Part shown: in pieces, positions 1-6,362 of the stretch
Layout of the letters: each line of letters begins with the position of its first letter
How positions within the stretch are numbered: the stretch's first letter is position 1
Assembly: GCA_030037035.1 (NCBI GenBank)
Contig: JASHSA010000003.1
Coordinates: 1-9,232 of the forward strand
DNA length: 9,232 bases
Source: Thermoplasmata archaeon
Lineage (GTDB): Archaea > Thermoplasmatota > Thermoplasmata > Lutacidiplasmatales > UBA184
Reading direction: 5' to 3'
Position numbers and translations under genes: made by a program
The notes under the pieces: generated by a model
The model's input: only the letters and a program-made list of their open reading frames with translations
Databases searched by the model: none
Told to the model about the DNA's origin: nothing

Positions 1-243
1 CTGCCGGGAGCGATCGGGGCCGACTCGCCCGGGCACACCGGCACGGGACCCTGGTCGTCGTTCTCCGGCTCGACCTCCGGTCTCTCTTGGGGCCCGGCCT
101 TCGGGTGGTACCTCGCCATCGGGGCGTTCGTCGTCTTCCTCATCGGCCTGCTCATCCTCCTTCGATTCCGCAGCGACCCGGAGCCGGCGCCGATGACGGC
201 GCCGGCCCCGACGGCGCCCGCGGCATCGCCCCCCGCGATGTAG
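1..243 (+). CDS. C-terminal part of a membrane-anchored protein (5' end outside window)
   Basis: Frame 1 is open from the window edge to a TAG at 241-243, giving 80 residues. The first 35 are rich in Gly, Ser, Thr and Trp. A hydrophobic segment at residues 36-54 (WYLAIGAFVVFLIGLLILL) follows, closed by a basic RFR, and then a Pro/Ala-rich tail of about 20 residues. This is the layout of an extracytoplasmic protein held by one C-terminal transmembrane helix with a short cytoplasmic tail. The main domain lies upstream of the window, so no function can be given. A hairpin sits 37 nt after the stop. Confidence that it is coding comes from the clean hydrophobic helix and stop; the family is unknown. 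Confidence 0.65.
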   Translation: MPGAIGADSPGHTGTGPWSSFSGSTSGLSWGPAFGWYLAIGAFVVFLIGLLILLRFRSDPEPAPMTAPAPTAPAASPPAM

Positions 244-280
244 GCGGCCTCACCGGGCCGTTCCGCCCCTCCGGCAGCCG

Positions 281-300
281 CGTAGGGCCCCCGCCCTACG
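281..300. repeat. Perfect 8-bp stem with 4-nt loop
   Basis: CGTAGGGC at 281-288 and its exact reverse complement GCCCTACG at 293-300 enclose CCCC. It lies 37 nt after the stop of the membrane-anchored protein, so it could mark the end of that transcript. There is no T-run, the usual archaeal termination signal. In sequence this GC-rich a stem of this length can occur by chance, so the position is most of the argument. Confidence 0.35.
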
Positions 301-334
301 CCTGAGGGAAGGCACCGGGAGGCGGGCCCAGGGA

Positions 335-364
335 GGGGAGCGGGCGGCACTGCGCCCGCTCCCC
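335..364. repeat. Perfect 12-bp inverted repeat (hairpin) with 6-nt loop
   Basis: GGGGAGCGGGCG at 335-346 pairs without mismatch with CGCCCGCTCCCC at 353-364 around the loop GCACTG. At about 70% GC a perfect 12-bp stem with a short loop is unlikely by chance in a window this size (roughly a few percent by my estimate). It would form a very stable RNA hairpin on either strand. It could be an RNA processing or stability element downstream of the first gene, or part of a larger structured RNA covering 281-532. Confidence 0.55.
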
Positions 365-803
365 TTCGGGCTGACCGCCTCGGGCCCCCGGAGGGCAGCG
401 GGCGAAGGGTTCGGGGACGGCCCTCCTCTGGGCATGACGCCCTGCCGTGAGGGGACCGAAGCCGTCCGGACGCAAGGCGGTCGGCCAGAAGGGGCGGGTC
501 CCAGGGTAGTGTCGCCGGCCGCCCCGTACCCTTTCGGGCGCGCGTCGACAGGTTGGAGATCGCGTTGGCCGCGATTCGGCCTCTGAGACCGGCGGCGGAC
601 CGGCTCCCCCTGCGAGGAGGACCATCTTTCGAGCGCGTCCCAGGACCGAGACCAGCTGTTCCGAGGCGCGGTCGCGGACGGGGTCGCGGCCACGCCGCGA
701 CGTGCGGCGCGTGGGAAGGATCCTCCCCCTACGGTCCCTCCGACGATGCCCGCGGCGCCTGCGCGGCGCTTCCCCTCGTCGAAGACCTACCTGGGAGAGC
801 GCG

Positions 804-1142
804 TCAGGGCTCGGGACGAGCCGGCGTCTTGTGCCGTCCGAACGTCGCCCAGAGGGACGTCATCGATCGGTCGAAGTCGGGCCGGTAGGTGTTCGCAGCC
901 AAGAAGAGGAAGAACGCTAGGCCGAGGGAGCTGACGATCCAGGCGGTGACCGCCGCCGAGGGTGTTGCGCCCACGCCTCCGGTGGCGAGGACCCAGAGCA
1001 AGGAGAGCTGGGAGCCCACGAAGCAGACCCCCGCCGCCGTAAAGCCGACCACCCGAGCGGCCGCCCGGATCGCCTCGCGCTCGCCCGAGGGCTCGCCCTC
1101 AGGCCGGGAGAGGACCGGCATGGAAGCTGACTCTATGTGCAT
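804..1142 (-). CDS. Small membrane protein with two predicted transmembrane helices
   Basis: 112 residues from the ATG at 1142. An N-terminal polar segment (Glu/Arg-rich, about residues 10-30) precedes two hydrophobic helices at about 31-54 and 62-84, and the C-terminus is basic and soluble (THR/ARG/PRO-rich after residue 85). The frame stays open upstream to a GTG at 1316, but that extension is Pro/Gly/Arg-rich low-complexity sequence, so I prefer the internal ATG. The ATG at 1121 (105 residues) is an equally possible start. No clear Shine-Dalgarno or TATA element precedes either one. The regular helices in an otherwise Arg/Pro-biased frame argue that it is a real gene. I do not recognise the family. 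It is divergent from the membrane-protein pair at 1404-2636. Confidence 0.6.
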   Translation of the reverse strand: MHIESASMPVLSRPEGEPSGEREAIRAAARVVGFTAAGVCFVGSQLSLLWVLATGGVGATPSAAVTAWIVSSLGLAFFLFLAANTYRPDFDRSMTSLWATFGRHKTPARPEP

Positions 1143-1341
1143 GCTGAGCCGTCGTTCTTGGCCCTTTCGTTGCAGGGGGTCGGGGGGCTGCGGCGCCGTT
1201 CGAAGCGCCGGAGGTCTCGTCGTGCCACCACGCCCTGCTGCGCCGCCCGGCCCGGGAGCGGCGAGGCGGGGCGGCGAAGGTCCCACTTCCCCTGGCAACC
1301 CCAGGGAGCCCCGCACCGCGCCAACTCGGTGTTCTGAGACA

Positions 1342-1348
1342 TTTTATA
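1342..1348 (+). promoter_or_regulatory. TATA box for the membrane-protein pair
   Basis: TTTTATA is an AT island in very GC-rich surroundings. Using the spacing seen at the other promoters here (first T of TTATA to first transcribed base about 28 nt), transcription would begin near 1372. That is downstream of the GTG at 1359 and ATG at 1365, which favours the later GTG at 1404. The reverse complement (TATAAAA) could in principle serve the minus strand, but it fits the local TTATA pattern less well. Confidence 0.6.
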
Positions 1349-1390
1349 CCCATGTTCCGTGCCGATGCGAAGAGGGCGGCTCGCCTTCGG

Positions 1391-1398
1391 GGGGGGAG
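1391..1398 (+). promoter_or_regulatory. Shine-Dalgarno-like sequence deciding the start at 1404
   Basis: GGGGGGAG ends 5 nt before the GTG at 1404 and lies after the start site predicted from the TATA box. Together these favour the GTG at 1404 over the two upstream in-frame starts. The G-rich context makes chance occurrence possible. Confidence 0.4.
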
Positions 1399-1403
1399 CG
1401 CTG

Positions 1404-1721
1404 GTGGCGGTTCCGGCTTGGGTCGACGTCTACACGGTCGTGGTTCTGCTGGGTCTGATCGCGGGTCTGCTCGTCCGGTACGTGCTCGCGATCCTCATCG
1501 TGGCAGGGGTGGTGGTGCTCGGGGTCTGGCTTCTCGGGGTCTTCGACGCCGCGGCCCTGGCCCAGCTCCCCACGATCTCCGGCCGGATCGTGGCCGGCCT
1601 GGCCATTGGTCCTCAGGTCCTCTTCTCGACGGGGGCGGTGGTCTTCCTCGCGGGGATGTTCCTCGGTCTCCTGCTCACCACGCGCCTGCGGATCTTCGAC
1701 CGCAGCCGTCCGTCGACCTAG
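1404..1721 (+). CDS. Small integral membrane protein, three predicted helices
   Basis: 105 residues from the GTG at 1404. Hydrophobic helices lie at about 9-24, 26-47 and 70-92, with a short basic C-terminus (TTRLRIFDRSR). A moderately polar loop of about 22 residues, containing LAQLP and TISGR, separates helices 2 and 3. The frame is also open from GTG 1359 and ATG 1365, which would add 15 or 13 mostly Arg/Gly residues; the TATA position makes those starts unlikely for this transcript. I do not recognise the family. The next gene, also a membrane protein, starts 33 nt after the stop, so the two are probably co-transcribed and may form a complex. Confidence 0.7.
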   Translation: MAVPAWVDVYTVVVLLGLIAGLLVRYVLAILIVAGVVVLGVWLLGVFDAAALAQLPTISGRIVAGLAIGPQVLFSTGAVVFLAGMFLGLLLTTRLRIFDRSRPST

Positions 1722-1754
1722 GAACGAGGCGAGGGCAGGGGGGCCCGGCGCGGG

Positions 1755-2636
1755 ATGCAGATTCCGTACACCGCGGTCAGCGTCGGAGGGCTCCCGTTCG
1801 GCCTGACGCTCGAGGACGCGGTCCTGCTCGTCGGGCTCGTGGGGTACGCGACGTGGTGGGCGATCGAGCTGCGCCGGGGTTCCAAGATCTCGAGGCCGGC
1901 GCTCGCCTTCCACATCACGATCTACTGCCTCTTTGCCCTCTGGGTATGGGCGAGCGGGGTCGTCGCGCTCTACCGCGACGGCCTCGCGTCGAACTCGTAC
2001 TTCGCCCTGACGTTCCTCTTCTTCCTCCCGATCCCGTTCATCGTCGCCTTGGTCGGAGGCTACCGGTTCGCTCGACGGCGTCTCGTGTTCGACCGGTCCG
2101 AGGCGGGACGTTGGACCTACCACGGCGCCGCGGCGGTGCCGGTGCTCTGGGTCGTCCTCTGGTTCGTCCGCTTGGGGCTCGAGGACCGTATCCTTCACGG
2201 CTACTCGGTGTTCACGGGCCCGTTCCTCGGGGCCGCGGCCCCGGCGGTCGTCCCCGTCCTGACGTTCGGCCTCACGGTGACGTTCGTGGTCGGGCTCTAC
2301 TTCGTCAGCTTCGGGTTCCTCATCGGGTTCTCGCTGGCGGTGTGGGGGAGCTACCACAGCTCGCGCAAGGAGTTCGAGTCGGGCCTGCCGGCGTGGAACT
2401 CGAGGACAGGATGGACGCCGCCCCCGGGCGATGCGGCGTCGCCTCGCTGGGTGCCCGCCATGAACAACGGCGGGAACTACGGCATTTCGGGAGCGCGCGC
2501 CGCGGGCGGCCCGGTCCGCGCCTGGGAGTCGAACCTCCGCCCGGGGGTCGCCAGCCCCGGCCCCCATGCGGCGAGCCCAGGTCCACGGCCCAAGGCTCCG
2601 CCGAACCGTGCGCGGGATGGCCGCGACGGCCGCTAA
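1755..2636 (+). CDS. Polytopic membrane protein with disordered C-terminal tail, function unknown
   Basis: 293 residues from the ATG at 1755. Predicted membrane segments lie at about 20-37, 50-72, 82-102, 121-141 and a long hydrophobic stretch at 157-198 that probably holds two helices, about six in total. Loops carry positive clusters (ELRRGSK at 38-44, RFARRR at 104-109) that suggest cytoplasmic faces. Residues 200-293 are soluble and rich in Pro, Gly, Arg and Asn, with no hydrophobic content, so they look disordered; part of this tail might be read-through of non-conserved sequence. No catalytic or transporter motif is visible. It is the second gene of the unit starting at 1404. Membrane localisation is well supported; function is not. 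Confidence 0.75.
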   Translation: MQIPYTAVSVGGLPFGLTLEDAVLLVGLVGYATWWAIELRRGSKISRPALAFHITIYCLFALWVWASGVVALYRDGLASNSYFALTFLFFLPIPFIVALVGGYRFARRRLVFDRSEAGRWTYHGAAAVPVLWVVLWFVRLGLEDRILHGYSVFTGPFLGAAAPAVVPVLTFGLTVTFVVGLYFVSFGFLIGFSLAVWGSYHSSRKEFESGLPAWNSRTGWTPPPGDAASPRWVPAMNNGGNYGISGARAAGGPVRAWESNLRPGVASPGPHAASPGPRPKAPPNRARDGRDGR

Positions 2637-3100
2637 GCCTGACCCGGTTCGATGGAAAAGACTGACACCTGACCCAGGGGCCCGGTCCGCTGCGGGCCGG
2701 CGGTCGGTCGTCGAACGAACGGCCGTCCCCTCCTCTGCGCGGGCCGGGCGCCCCGTCGGAGCGGAGGCCGGAGATCGCCCCGTCTCCTGCATCCCCGAGG
2801 AGCCTAGCTCGAGGGTGACGCGCTGACTGGGCCGCCGCGGGCCGAGCGAGGGTGTCCAGACGACACCGAACGCCCTGCCCTCCTCGAGCGCATCGATAGC
2901 GCCGTCGAGGGTGCGCTGCGCCCGGAGAGGGTCTGGGGTCGAGAGCCCCACTCACCCCCTGGTGGTACTTCGCCGGTTGGCGAGGTCCCGGAGCCGGTCG
3001 ACCCTCGAGGCCCGGACGGAGCCCGTCCCGGTCGGGTCGATCGACCGGCGAGCCGAGCCGGGGAGGCGTGCGCCGCCGTCCGTGGCGGCCGACGCGCGCG
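2637..3100. other. Intergenic stretch of about 460 bp, no gene seen
   Basis: Nothing here is convincingly coding. The plus-strand frames are low-complexity. On the minus strand the sequence below 2951 gives a short plausible peptide stretch (LDGAIDALEEG), but it runs on without a stop into the antisense of the 1755-2636 gene. Small features are an 8-nt direct repeat CCTGACCC at 2638-2645 and 2668-2675, and a 12-bp palindrome GGTCGATCGACC at 3035-3046, about 90 nt before the next start. Both could be chance at this base composition. The stretch ends in the TATA box at 3101. Confidence 0.5.
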
Positions 3101-3106
3101 TTATAG
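3101..3106 (+). promoter_or_regulatory. TATA box of the amidohydrolase-desulfurase operon
   Basis: TTATAG stands out in a long GC-rich stretch. Its first T is 28 nt before the GTG at 3129, the distance expected between an archaeal TATA box and the transcription start, so the mRNA is probably leaderless and begins at or within a base or two of the GTG. Confidence 0.7.
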
Positions 3107-3128
3107 GAGCCGGACGGCTCGGCGCGGG

Positions 3129-4328
3129 GTGTCAGGGAACCCGGAACCCTGGAGCCGGTCCGCGCGCGATGCCCTGCCGGCGATGCGCGCCTGGCGGGCC
3201 GCGTTCCACCAAGAGCCCGAGCTGTCGGGGGACGAGGTCCGGACTCGAGAGAAGGTCCTTCAGGCCCTCCGGGAGCTCGGGCTACCGACCACGACGTTCC
3301 CCGGAAGCCTGTACGGGGTCGTCGGGATGCTCGGCGCGGGGACCTCCGGACCGGTCGTCGCCCTGCGCGCCGACATGGACGCCCTTCCGCTCGAGGAGGC
3401 GACCGGCCTGCCGTTCCGATCCCGGCGCCCCGGGGTCATGCACGCGTGCGGCCACGATGTACACATGGCGTCGCTCCTCGGCGCGGCGCTCCTCCTGAGC
3501 CGCCATCCCCGGGCCCTCGGCGGTCCGGTCAAGCTACTGTTCCAGCCCTCCGAGGAGGAAGGGACGACCGGCGGGGCCCAACCGATGATCGACGCCGGCT
3601 GTCTCGAGCGGCCGACCGTCGCCTTCGTCGTCGGCCAGCACGTCGACCCCGGGCTCCCGCTCGGGACGATCGGCTGGGGCGCGGGTCCGTTCATGGCGGC
3701 CGCCGACTCGTTCCGTCTCACCGTACGGGGCCGGGGCGGCCACGCCTCGACCCCGCAGCAGGGGCCGGACGCGATCCTCGTCGCGAGCGAGATCGTCACC
3801 GGACTTCAGGCGATCGCGAGCCGGGTGCGCGACCCGACCGACCCGGTCGTCGTGAGCGTCGGCTCGGTCCATGGGGGAACCCGGCACAACATCCTTCCCG
3901 AGACGGTCGTCCTCGAGGGGACGGTGCGCACGGTCCGGCCCGAGACGCGGGACCTCGTCGAGCAGGCGTTCCGCCGCCGAGTGCGGGCGATCGCCTCGAG
4001 CCTGGGCGCCCGCGTCGCCATCACCTACCGGCGGGGCTACCCGGCGCTGATCAATCCGCCCGGGGCGACCGCGACGGTCGTCCGCGCGCTCGAGGTCGAG
4101 TTCGGCCGGAAGGCGGTCGTCCAGGTCGACCGGCCGCTGATGGGCGCCGAGGACTTCGCGCGGTACCTCGAGCGGGTCCCGGGGACGTTCCTGCGTCTCG
4201 GCGTCGGCGGGAAGGTCCCGGCGGCGAGCCTCCACAGCGCGCAGTTCGCCCCGGACGAGCGCGCGATGGTCTTCGGGGCGGCGACGCTCGCCGCGGCCGC
4301 GGTCGCCCTCCAGCACGGAAGCCGATGA
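3129..4328 (+). CDS. M20-family metal-dependent amidohydrolase / peptidase
   Basis: 399 residues, the usual length for this family, which contains hippurate hydrolases, IAA-amino-acid hydrolases and N-acyl-amino-acid amidohydrolases. The family motifs occur in order: LRADMDALPLEE (79-90), HACGHDVHMASLLGAA (105-120), LLFQPSEEEGTTGGA (136-150), HVDPGLPLGTIG (171-182), GRGGHAS (201-207), MGAEDFARYL (338-347) and LHSAQFAPDE (368-377). Cys107, His109, Glu143, His171 and His369 match the metal ligands, and Glu142 the general base. Residues about 185-295 form the lid/dimerisation domain. No signal peptide is seen, so it acts in the cytoplasm and should release an acyl group from an N-acyl amino acid; the substrate cannot be read from the sequence. 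The GTG start is set by the TATA box 28 nt upstream. Its TGA overlaps the ATG of the desulfurase gene (ATGA), implying translational coupling. Confidence 0.93.
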   Translation: MSGNPEPWSRSARDALPAMRAWRAAFHQEPELSGDEVRTREKVLQALRELGLPTTTFPGSLYGVVGMLGAGTSGPVVALRADMDALPLEEATGLPFRSRRPGVMHACGHDVHMASLLGAALLLSRHPRALGGPVKLLFQPSEEEGTTGGAQPMIDAGCLERPTVAFVVGQHVDPGLPLGTIGWGAGPFMAAADSFRLTVRGRGGHASTPQQGPDAILVASEIVTGLQAIASRVRDPTDPVVVSVGSVHGGTRHNILPETVVLEGTVRTVRPETRDLVEQAFRRRVRAIASSLGARVAITYRRGYPALINPPGATATVVRALEVEFGRKAVVQVDRPLMGAEDFARYLERVPGTFLRLGVGGKVPAASLHSAQFAPDERAMVFGAATLAAAAVALQHGSR

Positions 4329-5701
4329 ACGTCCGGGCGCTGCGGCGCGAGTTCCCCGCGCTCGAGCGCCGAGGCGCCGGGCCGGCCCCGGCGTACCTCG
4401 ACTCCGCGTGCCTCTCGCTCGTCCCCCGCGCGGTCCTCCGCGCGGTCGAGGAGTACTACGTCCGGTACCCCGGCTGCGCGGGCCGGAGCGTCCATCGCTT
4501 CTCCGAGGAGGTCGGTCGCCGGTACGAGGAGAGCCGCGAGGAGTTCGCCCGGTTCTTCGGTCGGCGCGAGCCGGCCGGCGTCGTCTTCCTGCGCAACGCG
4601 ACCGAAGCGATCAACCTCGTCGGGCAGGGGCTTCCGTGGAAGCGCGGCGAACGGGTCCTGATCACCGACCGCGAGCACAACTCGAACCTGGTCGTCTGGC
4701 AGCGGCTCGTTCGCGAGCGGGGCGTGCGGCTCGAGGTCCTCCCCCTGAGCGAGGACGGCGCCTTCGACGGCGACCGCCTCGAGTCCGAGCTCGCCCGCGG
4801 GGTCCGCCTGGTCAGCGTCTTCCACACGTCCAACCTGGACGGCCGGACGCTCCCGCTGCGCGAGATCGTCGAGCGCGCCCACGACCGCGGGGCCGCGGTC
4901 CTCGCCGACGGATGCCAGGCCGCGCCGCACCGGAAGGTCGACCTCGACCGGCTCGGCGTCGACGCCTACGCGGTGAGCGCGCACAAGATGCTCGGGCCGA
5001 ACGGCGTCGGATCGCTGCTCGCGAGCCCCGCGTTCCTCGCCGACCTCCGTCCACTGGTCGTCGGCGGGGAGACGGTCGAGTGGACGACCGTGACCGACCA
5101 CGCCCTGCGGCCGCCGCCGCACCGCTTCGAGGCGGGCCTGCAGAACTACGCCGGCGTCCTCGGGGCCGGCGAAGGCCTCCGCTTCCTCGAGCGCGTTGGG
5201 CTCGAACGGGTCGAGGCGCACCAGCTCGAGCTCAACCGCAGGGTCGGACGCGCGCTCGACGGCGAACCGAGGCTCCGGGTCCTCGGGCCGCAGGACGCGC
5301 GGGAGCGCCCGAGCGTCTTCGCGTTCACGCTGGACGGGGTCGACCCGCACGACGCGGCGCTCTTCCTGGACGAGGGCCACGGCGTGCTCGTGCGCTCGGG
5401 GATGCACTGCGTACACTCGTTCTACGCCGCGCGGGGCCTCGCGGGGAACGTCCGCGCGTCGTTCTACCTCTACAACGACGCCGACGACGCGGAGCGCCTG
5501 GTCGCGGGGCTGCGCGAGCTCCTCGACCTCGTGCCGGCGCGTCGCGCTAGCGGTACATCGGCTGCGACGCGGGCGTCGCCGCCTCGGGCCGCGCGCGGTC
5601 GGCGGCGCGGCGCTGGATCTGGAGGAGCTGCTGCTCGATCCGCTCCGCCTCGGCGTAGAGCGGGACGGGGTCGAGCGGGCTCCGCAGCAGGATCCGGTTG
5701 A
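4325..5701 (+). CDS. Class V aminotransferase, SufS/Csd-type cysteine desulfurase
   Basis: PLP enzyme expected to take sulfur from cysteine (giving alanine and a protein persulfide) in the cytoplasm. Visible residues: Asp195 and Gln198 in LADGCQAAPHRKVDL, Lys221 in VSAHKMLGPNGVGS as the PLP Schiff-base lysine, His118 in REHNSNLVVWQ stacking on PLP, and Cys362 in VRSGMHCVHSF matching the persulfide-carrying cysteine of group II desulfurases. RNATEAINL (90-98) and VRASFYLYN (376-384) are further family signatures, the Arg probably binding substrate carboxylate. The homologous part ends near residue 405, the usual family length, but the frame continues to a TGA at 5699-5701. The extra ~50 residues are Arg/Ala/Gly-rich, lie antisense to the PAC2-family gene and are probably not a functional domain. 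A TAG in another frame at 5548-5550 sits where the family normally ends. No other suf/isc genes are visible. Other class V sulfur lyases are a less likely alternative. Confidence 0.9.
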   Translation: MNVRALRREFPALERRGAGPAPAYLDSACLSLVPRAVLRAVEEYYVRYPGCAGRSVHRFSEEVGRRYEESREEFARFFGRREPAGVVFLRNATEAINLVGQGLPWKRGERVLITDREHNSNLVVWQRLVRERGVRLEVLPLSEDGAFDGDRLESELARGVRLVSVFHTSNLDGRTLPLREIVERAHDRGAAVLADGCQAAPHRKVDLDRLGVDAYAVSAHKMLGPNGVGSLLASPAFLADLRPLVVGGETVEWTTVTDHALRPPPHRFEAGLQNYAGVLGAGEGLRFLERVGLERVEAHQLELNRRVGRALDGEPRLRVLGPQDARERPSVFAFTLDGVDPHDAALFLDEGHGVLVRSGMHCVHSFYAARGLAGNVRASFYLYNDADDAERLVAGLRELLDLVPARRASGTSAATRASPPRAARGRRRGAGSGGAAARSAPPRRRAGRGRAGSAAGSG

Positions 5702-6359
5702 TCGTCTCGATCACCTTGGCGGCCGCGCGGGCGTCCGGGTAGTCGGCCTGCGCCTCGGCGAGGAACGTCAGCACGTCGAAGCCGCGGCGTCGGCCCTCGT
5801 TGAGGAGGACCCCCGCGATGCCGGTGATCACCCCCTCGTTGAACGGGATCGTGTTCGGGTCGATGTAGAGGTCGCGCGCCTTGCGGGTGCTGGCGATCCC
5901 GAAGACCTTCACGTCGGCGATCCCGCCCCGGCCCCGGCGCGGGCCGGCGGCCGGCGACTCGACGACGAGCCCTTCCGGAGAGACGAGGAGCGAGCAGCGC
6001 TGCTCCTGGACCCAGTCGAGGATCGCGGTCGCGAGCGGCCCGATGACCGCCGGAGCCGGATGGAACTCCGAGACGAACGCGACGATCTTGTCGGCGCCCC
6101 TCCCGGTCCGGTCGGCCTTCGGCCGGCCGGCGTAGATCCGGACCGGGTGCTGGGGGATGCCGTTGCGGACGAGCGAGACGGTCGGGAACGCGGGCGACTC
6201 GACGATCCCGATCTGCTCCATCTGCAGCGTGTCGATGAGGTAGTTCGCGACGATCGAGCTGACGAGACCGACCGACGGGAAGCCGTCGATCACGATCGCC
6301 CCCTCGACGTCGACCCGCTTGATCTCGTAGATGCGGACCTGCTCGGGGGACGGCGCCAT
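5547..6359 (-). CDS. PAC2-family protein (archaeal proteasome assembly chaperone homologue)
   Basis: 270 residues with PAC2-family features: the N-terminal VIDGFPSVGLVSSIVANYLI (23-42), VSEFHPAP (97-104), LLVSPEGLVVES (124-135), and FNEGVITGIAGVLLNEGRR (173-191) followed by FDVLTFLAEAQADYPD (194-209) and a helix AAAKVIETINRIL. Archaeal members (PbaA, PbaB) are related to eukaryotic proteasome assembly chaperones, and PbaB binds the 20S alpha ring. After the core, residues 232-256 form a likely coiled helix and about 257-267 a flexible linker. The last three residues, Met-Tyr-Arg, fit the HbYX motif by which regulators dock into alpha-ring pockets. The ATG at 6359 is preceded by GAGAGGT (6371-6377 on the minus strand). 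It starts 3 nt after the stop of the upstream 119-residue gene, so the two form an operon. Its 3' end overlaps the convergent desulfurase frame by 155 bp. Confidence 0.87.
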   Translation of the reverse strand: MAPSPEQVRIYEIKRVDVEGAIVIDGFPSVGLVSSIVANYLIDTLQMEQIGIVESPAFPTVSLVRNGIPQHPVRIYAGRPKADRTGRGADKIVAFVSEFHPAPAVIGPLATAILDWVQEQRCSLLVSPEGLVVESPAAGPRRGRGGIADVKVFGIASTRKARDLYIDPNTIPFNEGVITGIAGVLLNEGRRRGFDVLTFLAEAQADYPDARAAAKVIETINRILLRSPLDPVPLYAEAERIEQQLLQIQRRAADRARPEAATPASQPMYR

Positions 6360-6362
6360 CGT

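Larger units (their letters stand above)
244..803. other. 560-bp stretch without a convincing gene; structured GC-rich DNA
   Basis: Open frames exist on both strands but encode Arg/Pro/Gly/Ser-rich sequence with no hydrophobic core or recognisable motif, as expected by chance at this GC content. The left half (281-532) is dense in inverted repeats: an 8-bp stem at 281-300, a 12-bp stem at 335-364, a nested hairpin around 421-453 and a 7-bp pairing of 491-497 with 519-525. I looked for the conserved cores of RNase P RNA and SRP RNA and did not find them. The right half (about 560-800) shows nothing I can name. Confidence 0.5.

Noticed and set aside
281..560. RNase P RNA or SRP RNA in the hairpin-rich block
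   Set aside because: Neither the RNase P conserved cores nor the SRP helix-8 GGAAGG-type core could be found on either strand.
250..693. Minus-strand 147-codon frame in the gap after the first gene
   Set aside because: Pro/Arg/Ser-rich, no hydrophobic core, and it runs through the strong hairpins; no promoter seen.
1341..1350. The AT-rich element as a minus-strand TATA box for a longer version of the small membrane protein starting at GTG 1316
   Set aside because: Spacing would fit, but the added 58 residues are Pro/Gly/Arg low-complexity sequence and the element matches the local TTATA pattern on the plus strand instead.
2638..2675. Direct repeat CCTGACCC, and a GGTTCGA resembling a tRNA T-loop nearby
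   Set aside because: The 8-nt repeat is short and isolated. The GGTTCGA has no pairing T-stem, acceptor or anticodon arm around it.
1344..2951. Minus-strand 535-codon frame whose first residues (LDGAIDALEEG) look protein-like
   Set aside because: Most of it is antisense to two membrane-protein genes and is charged low-complexity sequence. No TATA box lies about 28 nt before its start. A short remnant gene near 2840-2951 cannot be excluded but is not supported.
3035..3046. 12-bp palindrome GGTCGATCGACC as an operator of the amidohydrolase operon
   Set aside because: About two such palindromes are expected by chance in a window this size, and it lies some 90 nt upstream of the start with no second copy.
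4037..5416. Antisense 459-codon frame opposite the amidohydrolase end and the desulfurase
   Set aside because: Low-complexity translation without family features; the plus strand carries the catalytic motifs.
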